Translations under genes and position numbers: made by a program
The notes under the pieces: model-generated
Told to the model about the DNA's origin: nothing
Seen by the model: the letters and a program-made list of their open reading frames with translations, nothing else
Database searches by the model: none
Origin: Phyto melanocephala
Taxonomy: Eukaryota; Arthropoda; Insecta; Diptera; Rhinophoridae
Direction: 5' to 3'
Length of the DNA: 64,000 nucleotides
Assembly: GCA_941918925.1 (NCBI GenBank)
Contig: OW799233.1
Span: 144,090,223-144,154,222 of the forward strand
In this document: one piece after another, positions 34,223-46,842 of the stretch
Numbering within the stretch: the stretch's first letter is position 1
Layout: each line of letters begins with the position of its first letter

Positions 34223-37200
34223 AATGTATATTTATAATAATAACAAACACAGATTAATATCTTCTCATAACGTTTTATAATGCAATTTACTTTTCCGCAA
34301 AACTAACACTTTATGAACTTTTCTTCGAAAGAACCTACAAGTTTGACCATCAAATCTCATGTATTCGTGTTCATTACTTAGAACACGAATATCTTTCCAA
34401 AATTAATCAATTTCAAACTTAAGTATACAAAGCTATTAAGAGTAAATTAGTAACCGACATGGACAAACGCATAGAGAAGCCAAATACAGATAGACAAGAC
34501 CCATTGATTTACGAAGAAAATGAATATATTTACAGGAAAAAATGTAGAAGAAATAAACTAACAGGAAGATTTTCTAGGAACAAAGTAAAACAATGACGCA
34601 ATACTATTAACTACACAAAAAAAAAAAAAAAAAAATAAAAAAAATGCACAAACCAAAAATGAATAGAAGACTGTTTTGAAAACTAAATTAATTGTCTTAT
34701 ATCCATTTTAGATTAATAATCACAATACATGCACGCACAAACACTAAACATACAAAACCTGAGCGATACCCAGGGGTTGTTACCAATAAAATTAGCAGCA
34801 GCCAAAACAAAAAAACTACACAAACCTTATACTAATCATAAAATTCGATTCTTATAGTAATAATGTTTAGAAGATTGCAAAATCATAAAAATATTTCACA
34901 CTACAGCAATTTTATTTTAAAGCAAAGGCCCTCTTAAAATTATATAATAAGTATCAACCAGCAAATATAAAAAATAAATTAAATTCAATAACAAACTGAG
35001 ACAAGCAAACAAAGTATATTTAATAACAAAATTATTGCAAGAATAGAAAACTTTACGAATCATATACATAAATACAGAACAAGACATTATTTTCGGTATT
35101 TTCTCTTATCCAAACTTATTAACGACATGCGATATCTAAATCAAATAAATAATTATATCAATTTATTATTATTTAATCATAAAAATTTGGCATTAATCCA
35201 CGTAGTGGCAAATAAGGTACAATTAATGAATATCACTTTATTTGTTTTCGGTTTAAAAATATTTCGCACCAAACGCGATTTCACTATGTGTGTTTTGGTA
35301 AATTTTATAGTTCTTTTCAAAATTTTTATTACTAAAGCAACTTTTTCTGTGGTACATTTGATTTTGGGGTGGAAGGGAAGTCTCTTAGCTCCATTCAAAC
35401 GGTTGGGAGCATTAGAATAATTATTATTCATGTAAATATCTAGTTATTTAAATTAAATCATATTTATGCAGTTTCGCCAAAAACATTTATTGGTCCTCTC
35501 TCTTTATGCTGATGATGTTTTCTGTCAAGGCAAACTCTATACGAATTTGAAACCCATAATAAAGGGCGTTAAACAATAAATATTAGTGAATTAAGTACAT
35601 TTGTTTTCAAAAAAGTACATTTTAGTTATTTGTTTAATACCGTAAAGAAAATCTTATTTTCCATCAATCCATAAATAAATGAAATCAAGGTAAATTCATA
35701 AAATCTTGACATTATACTTCCTGATCAGATAATGCGACGAGGTTACCTGTATGACAGTGACTTGTTAGAAGTAACATCTTCGAAAAAATGACCATATCCA
35801 GACTTAAAACTATACCCAAAATGATTTTAAATATGAAATTACTAAAAGGAATCGAAAACATCCTGAGGAACCAGTCTTTTAAAGTCGTTTCCACAGAAAA
35901 TTTGTATGAACTCCTAGAGTTACAAGTTTGCTAAAATAACAAAAATATAAAATTTACTGTAAATCATTTTTAATTTGGGTTAAGTTTATTTATTCTATTA
36001 TTAAATTTCCTAAAACATTTTCTAAATTAAATTAAATTGTAATTATTTTCGTAACCAAATATGACTTTATCACCAGCACAGAAAAAAATATATATGCATT
36101 TCAATTATGAAATTAATACTACTAATTAAAAAAAATGTTTAATTTTGCTCCAATCATCAAAATGATACTATTAATTAAATAAAAATTAATAGTTGTAATT
36201 GAAAAAATATTGCGAAAAATATCAATTATCAGTATTAAAAAATTAATGAAAACGTTTCTAATTTTTAAGAGTGATTTTATTTAAATGAATCATGCCTATA
36301 ATTGAAATTTGCGATTTATATAAGTAAAGAATTTATTGTATTAGTAATTTATATTATTAAAACTGTTTTTAATAAATGTACCCAAAAAGAAAAAAATCAT
36401 TTTTTCAATATTTTTTCTTAACATAAATTTTAATTACATTTCATTACTTATATACTAATAATTTTATATAAGATGTAGGGTTCCACAAGTACACATACTA
36501 TGCCATGTCAAGCGCCGGATTGGTTTTAAGTTCATTCGTCGATTGTAGCGTATTTCCATAGACCTACGACATTAAAAACCCCACAAGAGAAAATTTAGCC
36601 AAATCAAATCGCACGTATTTGATTAACAATTCACCGTCATCGGTGGAATAGATAAATGAACACTTAAATTGTTTATACAGAACTTTCACTTTAACGTTCA
36701 CTATGTAACATGTAATAGAGAAGTTTGCTCCACGTTTACATCGCTCGATTGGTTGAAATTCAAAAAAATAATTGGTAGCATCAATAACCTAGACATAATT
36801 GAATATTTACTGGTAAAAAAGCTTGATCAGAGTGTAGACTACTACTGACTTACCTACTAAATTTAGAATTTTGAGCAATTTACCAGAATACATGAAACAT
36901 TTAGAATGAAACTGAAACAAATTATTATATTTAAAACAAGATATATTTCTTATACCAGAACTATCTCTTGTAGATTGTCCATTTTTTTTTATTATTCTGC
37001 TCCTTGGATAACAAATATTAAGTTTATAATTTGAAAGCAAATTTTTAAAAAATGTCATTTAAAATAAATTTTTTTATTTTTTCAACTGACAGAAGTCTCC
37101 ATGTTTTTTGAAAATATTTTATATCAATTAAAAAAATTAATTAAATTAAATAAAATTTTAATTAGAATTTAAAATCAAGTCAAAAAGTCAATTAATTAAA

Positions 37201-38334
37201 AAAATTTAAGGAATATTTTTTTCTGTGAGTAATCTTTATCTGTATACTCATATGCAATTTGAAATTAGTATTTATGTTACAATTCAATGAAATTAAAATT
37301 ATGGAATCATAGTTCTTCCTATCAAATATATTTTTATTCCGCATATTCCTTAATAATAAATACATATGTATGTGCATTATTATTCTAGCACAATCTCGAT
37401 ACAAATTAATAAACAAAAAAAAATTATAAAAACTAAAAATCAGAAAATATAATATATTGAAAATTTATGCAAAAAAGTTGAAAACCTGCTAGAAAATTAT
37501 GCCATTAAATCATGAACAAAATTCAAATTCTTATTATAATCTTTATACCAAAAGAATAGAGAACTCGATCGTTCGAGTAAAATTTCGATTGTGATCGAAT
37601 GCCGTAATTTGCAGCCTGTATTACTGCAAGGAATGATCACATCCTGAAACAATACAGAGGTCCTCACGCCCTAGACAAATCATATATAATCTGGAAGCTA
37701 ACTGTAATCTCAATGATGTGGGTTATATTGCGAAAGTCTCACAATTCGAACAAGGAGTCGTATTAACAATAAATTTACCTCCATTAGAAATGAAGGAACA
37801 TGGGACCCTAAGAAACATGTTATTTAACAGATAAATTTTAAATACTGCTATCTTTTAATTAACAAAATTACTTACAAGTACAACCTAAACATATACTGGG
37901 ATAATTTCATATTAAACTCATCTACATAAGTAGACATAAAACATTTGACAACAATAGATAGCTTGAGTATACCGAGACATAAGGAGTATTATTTCAAAAA
38001 TAAGTTTACAATAGAAATCTTATCAAATAGTCAAAAACTCACAGTTACATAAACTGCAGCCTACTAGTTGCAATAACTGGTGTTATAATAATAGATTTTG
38101 TAACCAAGCGAGAAACTAAATTCGTTGTAAAAGATCTTCATACTACAAGTATAAGTAGTGGCTTCAAACCGTCAATTGTGTTGGTCATCTCTCCATACTA
38201 TGGGGGAGGAGTAACAGAAATAACAGCACCAACAATAACAGGATCCACCAAAAAAATCACCTAAATTAAATACATTTATAAGCATATTTTAAATGGTAAA
38301 AGTGAATGAAAACAAAACATTACAAACGTTAATA
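34223..38334 (+). pseudogene. Decayed inner part of the gypsy-type element (integrase end, possible env)
   Basis: A short frame at about 34459-34602 resembles the basic C-terminal tail of insect gypsy integrases. The region downstream to 38.3 kb sits where an errantivirus-type env would lie and has scattered open stretches (e.g. near 37680-37840), but these are too worn for a firm call. The polymerase core is not seen. Some of this interval is probably other inserted AT-rich DNA (36077-37218 has CACAGAAAAAAAT-type inverted ends). Confidence 0.35.
36077..37218. mobile_element. Possible inverted-repeat AT-rich element
   Basis: CACAGAAAAAAATATATATG at the left and ATATTTTTTTCTGTG at the right are inverted. 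The left part resembles 18180-18400. A/T-only ends make chance pairing possible. Confidence 0.3.
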
Positions 38335-38600
38335 AATAGTTAAAAGAAATTGATTTGAAAAGCAAAATTAATAAATTGTGTAACTATTTAAAATAAGCAA
38401 TTATTAAACTTTTATTTATGTAAGCACCTTTATATTTAGGCAATACTTTAAATTTTTAAATAAAAGAATCAACACAGTGAATAATAATTTAGTAACGAAA
38501 TAGATAATTTATAATTTTAATAGTGCTAATTGTATGTAAGTTAACGCGCGCTGTGTGACATGTGGCACGATTTTGCTTAAAACAAATGCCTGTAATGATA
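38335..38600 (+). repeat. 3' LTR-like segment of the gypsy-type element
   Basis: Direct copy of 30230-30560 (TAAGCACCTTTATATTTAGG, TAGTGCTAATT, AACGCGCGC). Clear divergence between the two implies an old insertion. Confidence 0.55.
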
Positions 38601-38833
38601 ATCGCTAAAGAACTTAGTAAGTATGTCTTTTTATCGCTTACCGTTGACTGTTACTTTTCTACAATGGTTATACTAAATACATATTAACTAATGATAATTT
38701 GCTAAGCCAAACTAACCGAAAACTTTTAAATCACCTATCACAGAAAGCAGTGCTACAATTTTAAGGTTCTGCACACCTAAAAACACAATTTGCATTAATA
38801 TTTGATAATTAAAAATATTAAAAAAGTTGTAAT

Positions 38834-38900
38834 ATGTACAATTATAGACAAATTAATATTTATGTTATTCTTATAATCTTCTTTTTAACAAAATTTCAAG
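38834..38900 (+). CDS. Candidate signal-peptide first exon 3
   Basis: ATG with YNYRQINIYVILIIFFLTKF and donor GTAAAA, phase 1. Hydrophobic core of about 12 residues. No second exon recognised before the mariner remnant at 39.1 kb. Weak. Confidence 0.25.
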
Positions 38901-39112
38901 GTAAAACGTTTTTTGTAAGCAACTTATTTATTGCGGAAAGTTCTACATATTTTTTACGATAAATTTGCACTGAAATTTTACTTTGTTTTTATATAAAATA
39001 GGTTTTTTTTTCAATAAATTTTGTTATTAAGTTTCGTATTTCTACAAAATATTTGGCATATTTTTAAGTTCAAACAAAAAAATACATAAAAAATCAATAA
39101 ACTCCCTACTAG

Positions 39113-39540
39113 GTTTTTTTTCAACTAGTGCTTATTTCGTGAATGGTAAGACTTAGCTCATGTGTGATTTGACAGATAATTGGTTTTATCCTTCCGCTAA
39201 ACGAATATGGTTGTGTATATGCGTTAACAACGCTGGGAAATATTGCGACATTACTTTGGCCGATTTTGCCAAAAAAATCATCTTTTCAGATGAAGCTTCT
39301 TTTGATATTGGCAGGTATGTAAACAAACAAAATTGTCGCATTTTGGGCACAGAAAACCCGCACGCATAATTAGGCCATTTTTTTTCGAAAATGACCAAGG
39401 ATTGGCCATAGTCAATAGCGATCGTTACCGAGCCATGTTGAACGAATTTTTGTTCACAAAAATTGAAGAGGAGAATATTGGCAACATTTGGTTTCAACAG
39501 GATGGCGCTACGTGCCACAGAGCCGAAGCTACAATTAAAA
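39113..39540 (+). pseudogene. Mariner-like transposase fragment (DD part), broken
   Basis: Same family as 62166-62718: AGKYCDITLADFAKKIIFSD with the first catalytic Asp, YVNKQNCRI, then after a 90-bp loss and frameshift ENDQGLAIVNSDRYRAMLNE and WFQQDGATCHR with the second Asp. The third catalytic residue is lost. The left terminus lacks its first 17 bp, and an A repeat replaces the right terminus. Confidence 0.82.
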
Positions 39541-39787
39541 AAAAAAAAACAAGTAAAAGTGCTGTAGTCATGCAATAACAATTGTTTGTATCACCATTAA
39601 TCTAATTAATTTGAAATACGTACGTACATTTGTACATATAAAAACATACATATATAAAAACATCCCATTGCAGAATTATAAATTGAGATTACGTATGTAT
39701 GTTTCCAAAAAAAAAAAAAATGAATGTTTCCAAAAAAAAAAAAAAAAAAATTAAAAAATTTTTTTTTTTTAAAAATTAAATAATAAT

Positions 39788-41649
39788 AACAAGTAAGAGC
39801 ACTATATTCGGCTGTGCCGAATCTTTTATACCCACCACCAATTTTGTGTACATTTAAAGCACAATATTTATTATTTTGTTAATCGCTATGGAATAATCTC
39901 TTTATAATGAAATATGTATCACTTTCTTTATAAAGGGTGGTTAAATTTTAAGGGCCCATGTTGAAGGTGAACTACACCTAGTCTTTAAATTTGTTTTCTG
40001 CATTTCACTTGACATTTCTCAATCTCAAACTTACTCAATTTGATCCGTGGAAAGAGCAACGCTTTAAAGTTATTCAGGTTTTTTTTATAAAAATGGGCGT
40101 TCAAATCAAAATGCATTTTGTGCACTTCGTAATTCTTTTGATCAACATAATCGTTCAAATTCGTCCACTTTCGGGAAAATTGTAAAAAATATTTAAATTT
40201 CTGCAAAACAGGTCTGTATAAATTGTTAGAAAATCTGTGAATGATTTTTAGTTCGTTGAATGGGCACCATTGCTGTTTTTTGCGATACTGCAGTCAACCT
40301 CGCCTCATCATCATGCCTAACAATTGAGCATCAACATTGTCATTGAAAATTTGGACCATCAGCTAGAACAGTGGCGCCAAGGATGTGGGGGCCATTTGGC
40401 TGATATTTTGTTAAATACGTAATTGAACCATACAAATATTATCATTATAAAAAGAAATAATAATAATTTCCTAAATAATTTGCATTTTATTTAAATTCAA
40501 CATCGCCCTTAAAATTTAACCACCCTTTATAACTTCGATATGCTACTAAAATGCTTTTGTAAATGTAGTCTTTCAATGAAAGTGGGCATTAAAGTAGGCG
40601 TGTCAATAAAGTTTCTGCTAATAAAAATATCTTAGATATTTCAATATAGTCCTTTATTTTCCCAAAAACTTTGTTAATAGAGAAATTACATGAATTTAAG
40701 ATAAACCGTTGGGAGGTAGGCGTTAAAATGAGCGCCTTAACTTACCTTAACTTTTTGGCACAACAATTACATTGATTAGAAGGATATACGTGGCAAATTT
40801 TATCATCATACCTCTCATTTTGGCGGTTTTATGAGCTTTTAAATTTCATTAACGGTAGATAACGTGAAAAGTGGGCGTTATAGTAGGCGTGTTAAAGTTA
40901 TTTTTGCGAATGAGTACAACTTAGGTGTTTCAATATAGCCCTTTGTCATTCCAAAATCTTTATTAATAGAGAAATTATATGAATTTTAGGTAAAACGTTA
41001 TATGGGAGGTGGGCGTAAAAGTGGGCGTGGCACATTGATTTTCCGTTATAAAAAAGAGTCTCACCAAAAAGCAAAGCGTGCAAAATTTCAGAGTCGTACA
41101 TCCAATTTTGTTGCTTTTATGACGTTTTTGTTTTTAAATTTACCGAAAAATACACTGTGCGGTATAAATTTTCGTACATTTTGATCGTTAACTCATCTCC
41201 TAATGCATAGATTTAGACAAGAAAAAATATTGTTTTTACTCAGAAAATATATATTCGAAGTTTCATGAGTCTACGTTAATGCGTTTGGACACAATTTCAT
41301 TTTATTCGATGTTCGAAGGACACGGTTTTTTCGACCTACTCTTGCTTTTCGAGCTATAACTCTGTTCGTAATATTCCGATTTAGCCCATTTTCAATACCA
41401 AACAAACCTTGTCTATAAGAAAGATTCTGACAAAATTTGAGCCCCCTAGCTTTTTCGGTGCGACCTCTATCGTGATTTCAACAGACGGACAGACGGAGTG
41501 ACGGACGGACATAGCTAGATCGTCATCAAATCAAACCCTGATTCAGAATATATATACTTTATAGGGTGTAAAATGGATATTTCGATGTGCTAAAAACGGA
41601 ATGACAAAATGAATATACCCGCACCATTTTTTTGGTGGCGGGTATAAAA
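39788..41649 (-). repeat. Family B repeat, copy 4, carrying M, inside A4
   Basis: Begins AACAAGTAAGAGCACTATAT and ATTCGGCTGTGCCGAAT; ends GGTGGCGGGTATAAAA. Has about one tandem unit (40700-41034) where B5 has three to four. Contains M at 39933-40527. Confidence 0.88.
39933..40527 (+). mobile_element. M element, copy 4 (in B4)
   Basis: TA at 39931-39932 and 40528-40529; both termini intact (AAGGGTGGTTAAATTTTAAG and its complement). The transposase helix-turn-helix part is readable at about 40090-40180 (NGRSNQNAFCALRNSFDQHN). Confidence 0.85.
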
Positions 41650-42154
41650 ATATAAATAATATATAAAAGAAAAATTTTTTTTGGCTCAGCTGGGATTCGA
41701 TGGCACATTTACTTTGACCAGTATATATGTATGTATGTTGTTGTTGTAATTGTAAAAAAACGAGGTGGTCGTGGTTTTTTGCTCATATCTCAGAGAGTTA
41801 TGGGGCGATTGCGCTGAATTTCAATAGCGATTCATTCCTGGATATATCCAAAAGATTGATACCATACTCAGATCTAAGGAACATAAAGTTGCTTTTAAAA
41901 GTTGGTTTCAGCCAACACATGGACAGACGTACAGATGGTCAGGGCTTAATCGACTCCTCAGAAAATATATTGCTTTCAGAAAATATATACTTTATGGGAT
42001 CGGAGATGAAAATTGTAGAAATTACAAACGGAATGACAAAGCTATATATACCCTTGTGCACCACAGGTGAAGGGTATAAAAATATATACGTATGACACGC
42101 TCACTTTGAGGATCATCTTATAAGGCACATTCTTAATAAAGAGATTTATTTTTT

Positions 42155-42799
42155 TATATTTACTCTTCACCTGTGGTGCACAAGAGTATATAGCTTTGTC
42201 ATTCCGTATGTAATTTCTACAATTTTCCTTTCCGACCCCCTTTTTTCTGAAAGCTTATGAATAGAGGAGTCAATTAAGCCCTGACTGCCTGTCCGTCTTT
42301 CCGTGTGTTGGTTGAAATTTTGTTATAGGTACCTTTAGTACTATTTGTAGATATAATATGGCTTTAGAGATATTATTGGAAAATTTTGGATAAAGCGGGC
42401 TCTTATCTCTAATTCCAAAAATTTACAAACGAAAATTAATTTTTTTCAGCTTCTAGACAACCGAGAGAGTCAATATTATCTAAAAGGACTTGACTAGCGC
42501 AATAGAAGCACTATAAACACTATTCTACTGCCCAGTATTAAAAAATGTAAAATCCAAGATGGCGTCTAAAAAAATGGAGGATCAAATTTTGTTAACCCCA
42601 TCAATATGGGTGTCCAATGAAAGGGCTCGACTAGTAGAATACAGATAACTTCGTAAAAATTCAAAATCGAGAATGGCGTCTTCAATATTAAAGAAAAATG
42701 ACGTATAACATGAAATATGGCTTTAGCTACGATGTGGGATTATACCTATGTACAAGATGGTGAAGTGTTTTGTCAGAGTATAGCACTCTTACTTGTTTA
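42155..42799 (+). repeat. Family C repeat (A-type head, C-type tail)
   Basis: Head ACTCTTCACCTGTGGTGCAC and TTTCCGACCCC as in A; tail with AAGATGGCGTCTAA, TCAATATGGGTGTC, GTAGAATACAG, GATGTGGGATTATACC and end CACTCTTACTTGTTT. Shows that C is an A relative with added modules. Confidence 0.75.
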
Positions 42800-43237
42800 T
42801 TTTGTACGTATTAAAACTTTACTATACAATAATGATGGTAGGTATAGACAATTCGGTACAACTCTATCTTATATCGAATAGTAATAATTTTTCCTCTTTG
42901 ACTTGTAAAACATCTTCAATTTAATCGTAATGTTGCTGTTACTGGTTTGTTATTTACTTCGGTGTACGAAGTGAATTTTATCCATAAAATTATTAAAAAA
43001 AAACAAAACCTACTTAAAATTTTAATGCAAGTGCAGATATATGTAAACTTTGATACTTAAAAGTTGTGTATTTATATTAAAAAAATTACTTGATTGTTCA
43101 AAATTGTTTATTTATTGTAGGCTAGAAATTTAGTCAGGGAGTTATCTTGAACGATGATATTTTCTATACAGAACTTTTTTTTAACATTTTATGAACAGCG
43201 TAAGTATGTGGTGATGTCAATTACTTATAACGAAAAT
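42800..43237. other. AT-rich DNA, nothing recognised
   Basis: No coding or repeat match seen. Confidence 0.3.
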
Positions 43238-43462
43238 ACGCTTGACATTAACTCAAAACTTGTCTTCTACGAGAAATAAAGCGATTTTTAAACTTTTCTT
43301 TTAGAACATCCTCAGTTTGTATTGATGTGTGACAAGTGGTACCATCCTGTTGAAAGCACATTTTTTCAACGTCTAAGCCATGCATTTTCCGCTACAAAAA
43401 GCTCCGAATCACCTCTGTTCATCGATTTTAATTACCATTTATACTTTAAATTTGGACACCCT
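43238..43462 (-). pseudogene. Mariner-like transposase fragment with one terminus
   Basis: Minus strand reads MCFQQDGTTCHTS, then EDVLKEKFKNRFISRRRQVL: the second catalytic Asp block of IS630/mariner-type transposases and its follow-on. An upstream terminus AAAGGGTGTCCAAATTT lies at about 43443-43462. The rest is deleted. Confidence 0.7.
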
Positions 43463-45116
43463 TTATGATGTTTACTATTGTATTGAAATCTGTAACTATT
43501 TTAAGATGAACTTTTAACGTGTAAAATTTTTTTTCATAATTATCTAAAATGGTTAATCAAATGAGTATTCCCAGAATTGTTTATTTCAATAAATGTGTGT
43601 ATTTTTAATAATATTAGTAAGGTTAAACGTATGTAAGTACATCTCTCTTACACAATTTTTTATCGAATAACTGGAGATTTTTAAATTGGTTTAAACATTA
43701 TGTTTAGCTGATACTTAAATTGTGGCTAAACAAAAAAGGCACAACAACAATATTATTAATAATTTATTTATTATTTAATAATTATTAAATGTTAGTAAAA
43801 ATGTTACATGGATTCGATAAATTTTTTTTTTAAGTTAATAATGAAAATTTAGTGCTTTTAAAACCAAGGCTTAAGGCTGTATGAAATGAGAAACTCCTGC
43901 ACAAATTTATATATAGTATCTTTAAAAAAGTTCTAAAAAAAGACAGAAAAGCAGAAAATAGAAACTTAGTAATTTTACAGCATTTAGCCTCTGGATTAAC
44001 GGAAAATTAATGGATTTTTTTTAAGTTTAAAAGAACTTGTCTACATTTTCGTTTGCACATCCCTGTGAATACTAACCTCATAAAAAGAATACACATTTTA
44101 TAACTTTCTTGTTTTATTGCACTTCTAATATTATATTTAATTTGTCAAGCGTAAAAATATGAAACAATTTGTGTATTCTCTATTTCTATTATATTTAACT
44201 GCTCTATTCTGCTCGCTGTTGTTCCATTCTATTTATTTACATTTTAAATAGAACTTGTAAGTAATATTTCTAACGATGCACAAATATAAAAGAGAAAAAA
44301 TTATATAGACAAAGTGAGAAAAGTTAGTTGGTAAACCCGACGATATGATGCCGTACATAAAGCATGTAAACATACTTATAATTTTTTTAAAATAATAAAT
44401 AGGTGTACATGTACGGAAAGCGCGGATACAGAGGGATTGATAGGATATATCTTCAAACTAACTTTTTTCTTTATAGAAGTAAAAGTTTTTCTAACCATAT
44501 AACAAACGATTCATATATTTTAATAAAAACTATAAAAGGTGTATGATGAATCCACGCCTGTTTATATGCTATAAAAATAAATATATTTATTTTTAAAATT
44601 TAGGAGAGTTGTTTGATTACGAACCAGGGAAGGAAAATGGCTTTTATGATTTTGTATCAAGTATGAAAACAAAATGTAGTTTTTAGGCCATGACGGTACC
44701 GTTTTTTTAAATATTTATTTGTAAAAACATAAACTTAACAAAAATGTTTATAAAAATTCAGAAGTATACTCGTTCGACGTTGGCCGATGAATATGGAATA
44801 GACAGACTACAATTCATGAAATATCTGGGAACTTAATTCATTTTTTATCTGTGATACTTTAGACGAAAAATAGAAAATATTTTAATCTTTGTGCGATCTA
44901 AGTTCAATCACATCGGCTAGTGCTATGTACTGATTATTTATTGCTTCAAAGTTTGTTTGTTCGTCTGGAAACATTTTCACCAAAAGAGGTACTATTGAAT
45001 TTGTTTATCCCATAATAACTTTTTCTGGAGTAAACTTATCGAACCATTTTAGTACTTCATTATTAAAGTCCACCTTACATGCTTACGAATCATAAGTAAA
45101 ATAAAATACATATGTA
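43463..45116. other. AT-rich intergenic DNA
   Basis: No gene or repeat recognised. Confidence 0.3.
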
Positions 45117-45240
45117 TAACAACCAAGTCGAATTCACGTACCAGGTCGTGCCAAATTAACAGGTAAGAAGTTTGCAATAGGCAGATTTCGTTGTTGCGGA
45201 CTTGACACCACCTGGTACATGAATTCGCTTTGACAACAAT
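45117..45240. repeat. Imperfect inverted repeat with CCTGGTAC core
   Basis: Left arm AAGTCGAATTCACGTACCAG (about 45124-45143), right arm CTGGTACATGAATTCGCTTT (about 45212-45231); arms of about 31 bp, loop about 55 bp. Possibly ends of a tiny transposon. Confidence 0.5.
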
Positions 45241-45904
45241 ATTGCAACAAAAACAGAGAAGCTGACAGAATAAAATAAAACACACACAAACAAAATTAAA
45301 GAGAACATGGACAAATTTTTAAATTGTACCAAGTAGCTCGCGGTAGTACCACGGTACCAGCAAGGTCAAAAATGTACCATAAAAAGTACAATTGTATCAT
45401 GATTTCCATTCGTGTTACGAACAAACAACTACGTAGTTGAGGTTATAATAATTTAAAAGCAACATATTCTGATTGAATTGTGTGATTGTTGCAAAAAAAA
45501 TCATTGTAAGTTAATATGATCAAGTATCATGCAATTTTAAAATTTTATAATGACTACAAATGATAATTATAATAATCCCATTAAATTATAATATATTAAT
45601 TTAATTTTACATAATCAGAGTATGATATCATACAACCAATAAATAGTTTAAAATTAATTTAATACGAACGTACATAACAATAAAATCATAATATTATTTT
45701 AAATAATCATAGTATACAATACAAAATCTTTATTTTTCCTAAAACATTACATTTTCAATTATACATATGTACATATATTTACTATTACCTACGGTTTTTA
45801 ATAGTTTTTTAATGCAAGAGTATATCATAATATAATGTCTTTGGTACATCGAATTAAATGGGTTGCATCTAAACGAATAATGATGAAATTTCATAGGTAT
45901 ATTT
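45241..45904. other. AT-rich DNA with a segment shared with element R
   Basis: AGTATCATGCAAT with ATGACTACAAATGATAAT at about 45525-45570 resembles 13787-13835. Otherwise nothing recognised. Confidence 0.35.
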
Positions 45905-46380
45905 CTTCTTGGTCTATCTAAAATTTAAAACGTCATAAAACCGACAGAATTATATTTACGATTCTGAAATTTGGCAGACAAAGGTTTTTGGTTCATAATT
46001 TTGTATTACAGAAAATAAAGATGACATACACACTTTAACACCAACCTTCATACAACGCTTTTTTTTTTAATTTATATAAATTTGCCTATTTATAAAGATT
46101 TTGGAAGAAAATAAGGGATTATATATTGCAATATATTAGTTGAATTTATTAGCATAAATTACTTTGACTATTAAATATTGTGTTAAAAAAATAAATTCAA
46201 ATTGTAACTTTAAGCTTATAGCATATTGGACTTAAACAAAGAAAGTAACACATATTTTAGTATAAAGAAAATATTCTACGAGTATAGGATTGGAGTTATT
46301 AATTAAATAATAATTTTTGTGGTCTAAAAGTATTACACATAACTGGTGGTGACACAGCCGCACATAGTGCTCTTACTTTA
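45905..46380 (+). repeat. Family B repeat fragment (empty M site)
   Basis: AAAACGTCATAAAACCGAC, GATTCTGAAATTTGGCAG, the M target as ACTTAAACAAAGAAAG without insertion, and a tail GGTGGTGACACAGCC...GTGCTCTTACTT. Worn. Confidence 0.65.
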
Positions 46381-46842
46381 ATTAGATTTTATCATACCTT
46401 TTATGATGATTTTAATCTAACGATTTTTATTTTTTTTTAAGGATCAAGTTAACTTTTGTTTTAATTTCTTTTAGCTCAAAAGTAGGACTGTTTTAAGTTT
46501 AATATAGAAAACAAAATGCTTATTTTTGGCTTAAGAGATAACATGTATACTATTGCATATGAGTGCAATATAAAGCAATTGCTAAGTTCACATTGAAAAT
46601 ATGAAATACTTAAAAGAAATGTATTTAAAAAACTCTGAAGAAGCAAGATCTCTAATTTTTTGTTGTCACTGCTCATGTTAGTCATACATCTACAGATTTT
46701 TAATATTTATAATATACGTTCATATATTATGTATATAACATTATTTCAGTAAGGTTTTCTTCTTTCTGCTAAATGTATTTAGTTGAAACAAACTCCTTCA
46801 CGACTCAATGTAACTATGTACATACTCGAACTAATGATAGAT

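Larger units (their letters stand above)
39543..42082 (-). repeat. Family A repeat, copy 4, split by B4
   Basis: Left half 39543-39787 (AACAAGTAAAAGTGCTGTAG; the ATTCGG palindrome is deleted) and right half 41650-42082 (GGCTCAGCTGGGATTCGATG, GAGGTGGTCGTGG, ACCACAGGTGAAGGGTATAA). Together they make one A copy. The frame at 41727-42095 is repeat translation. Confidence 0.82.

Noticed and set aside
35127..35431. Overlapping ORFs on both strands
   Set aside because: No recognisable domain; sits inside the decayed LTR element and both frames are compositional.
41727..42095. 122-residue ORF
   Set aside because: Right half of family A repeat; the frame is not kept in other A copies.
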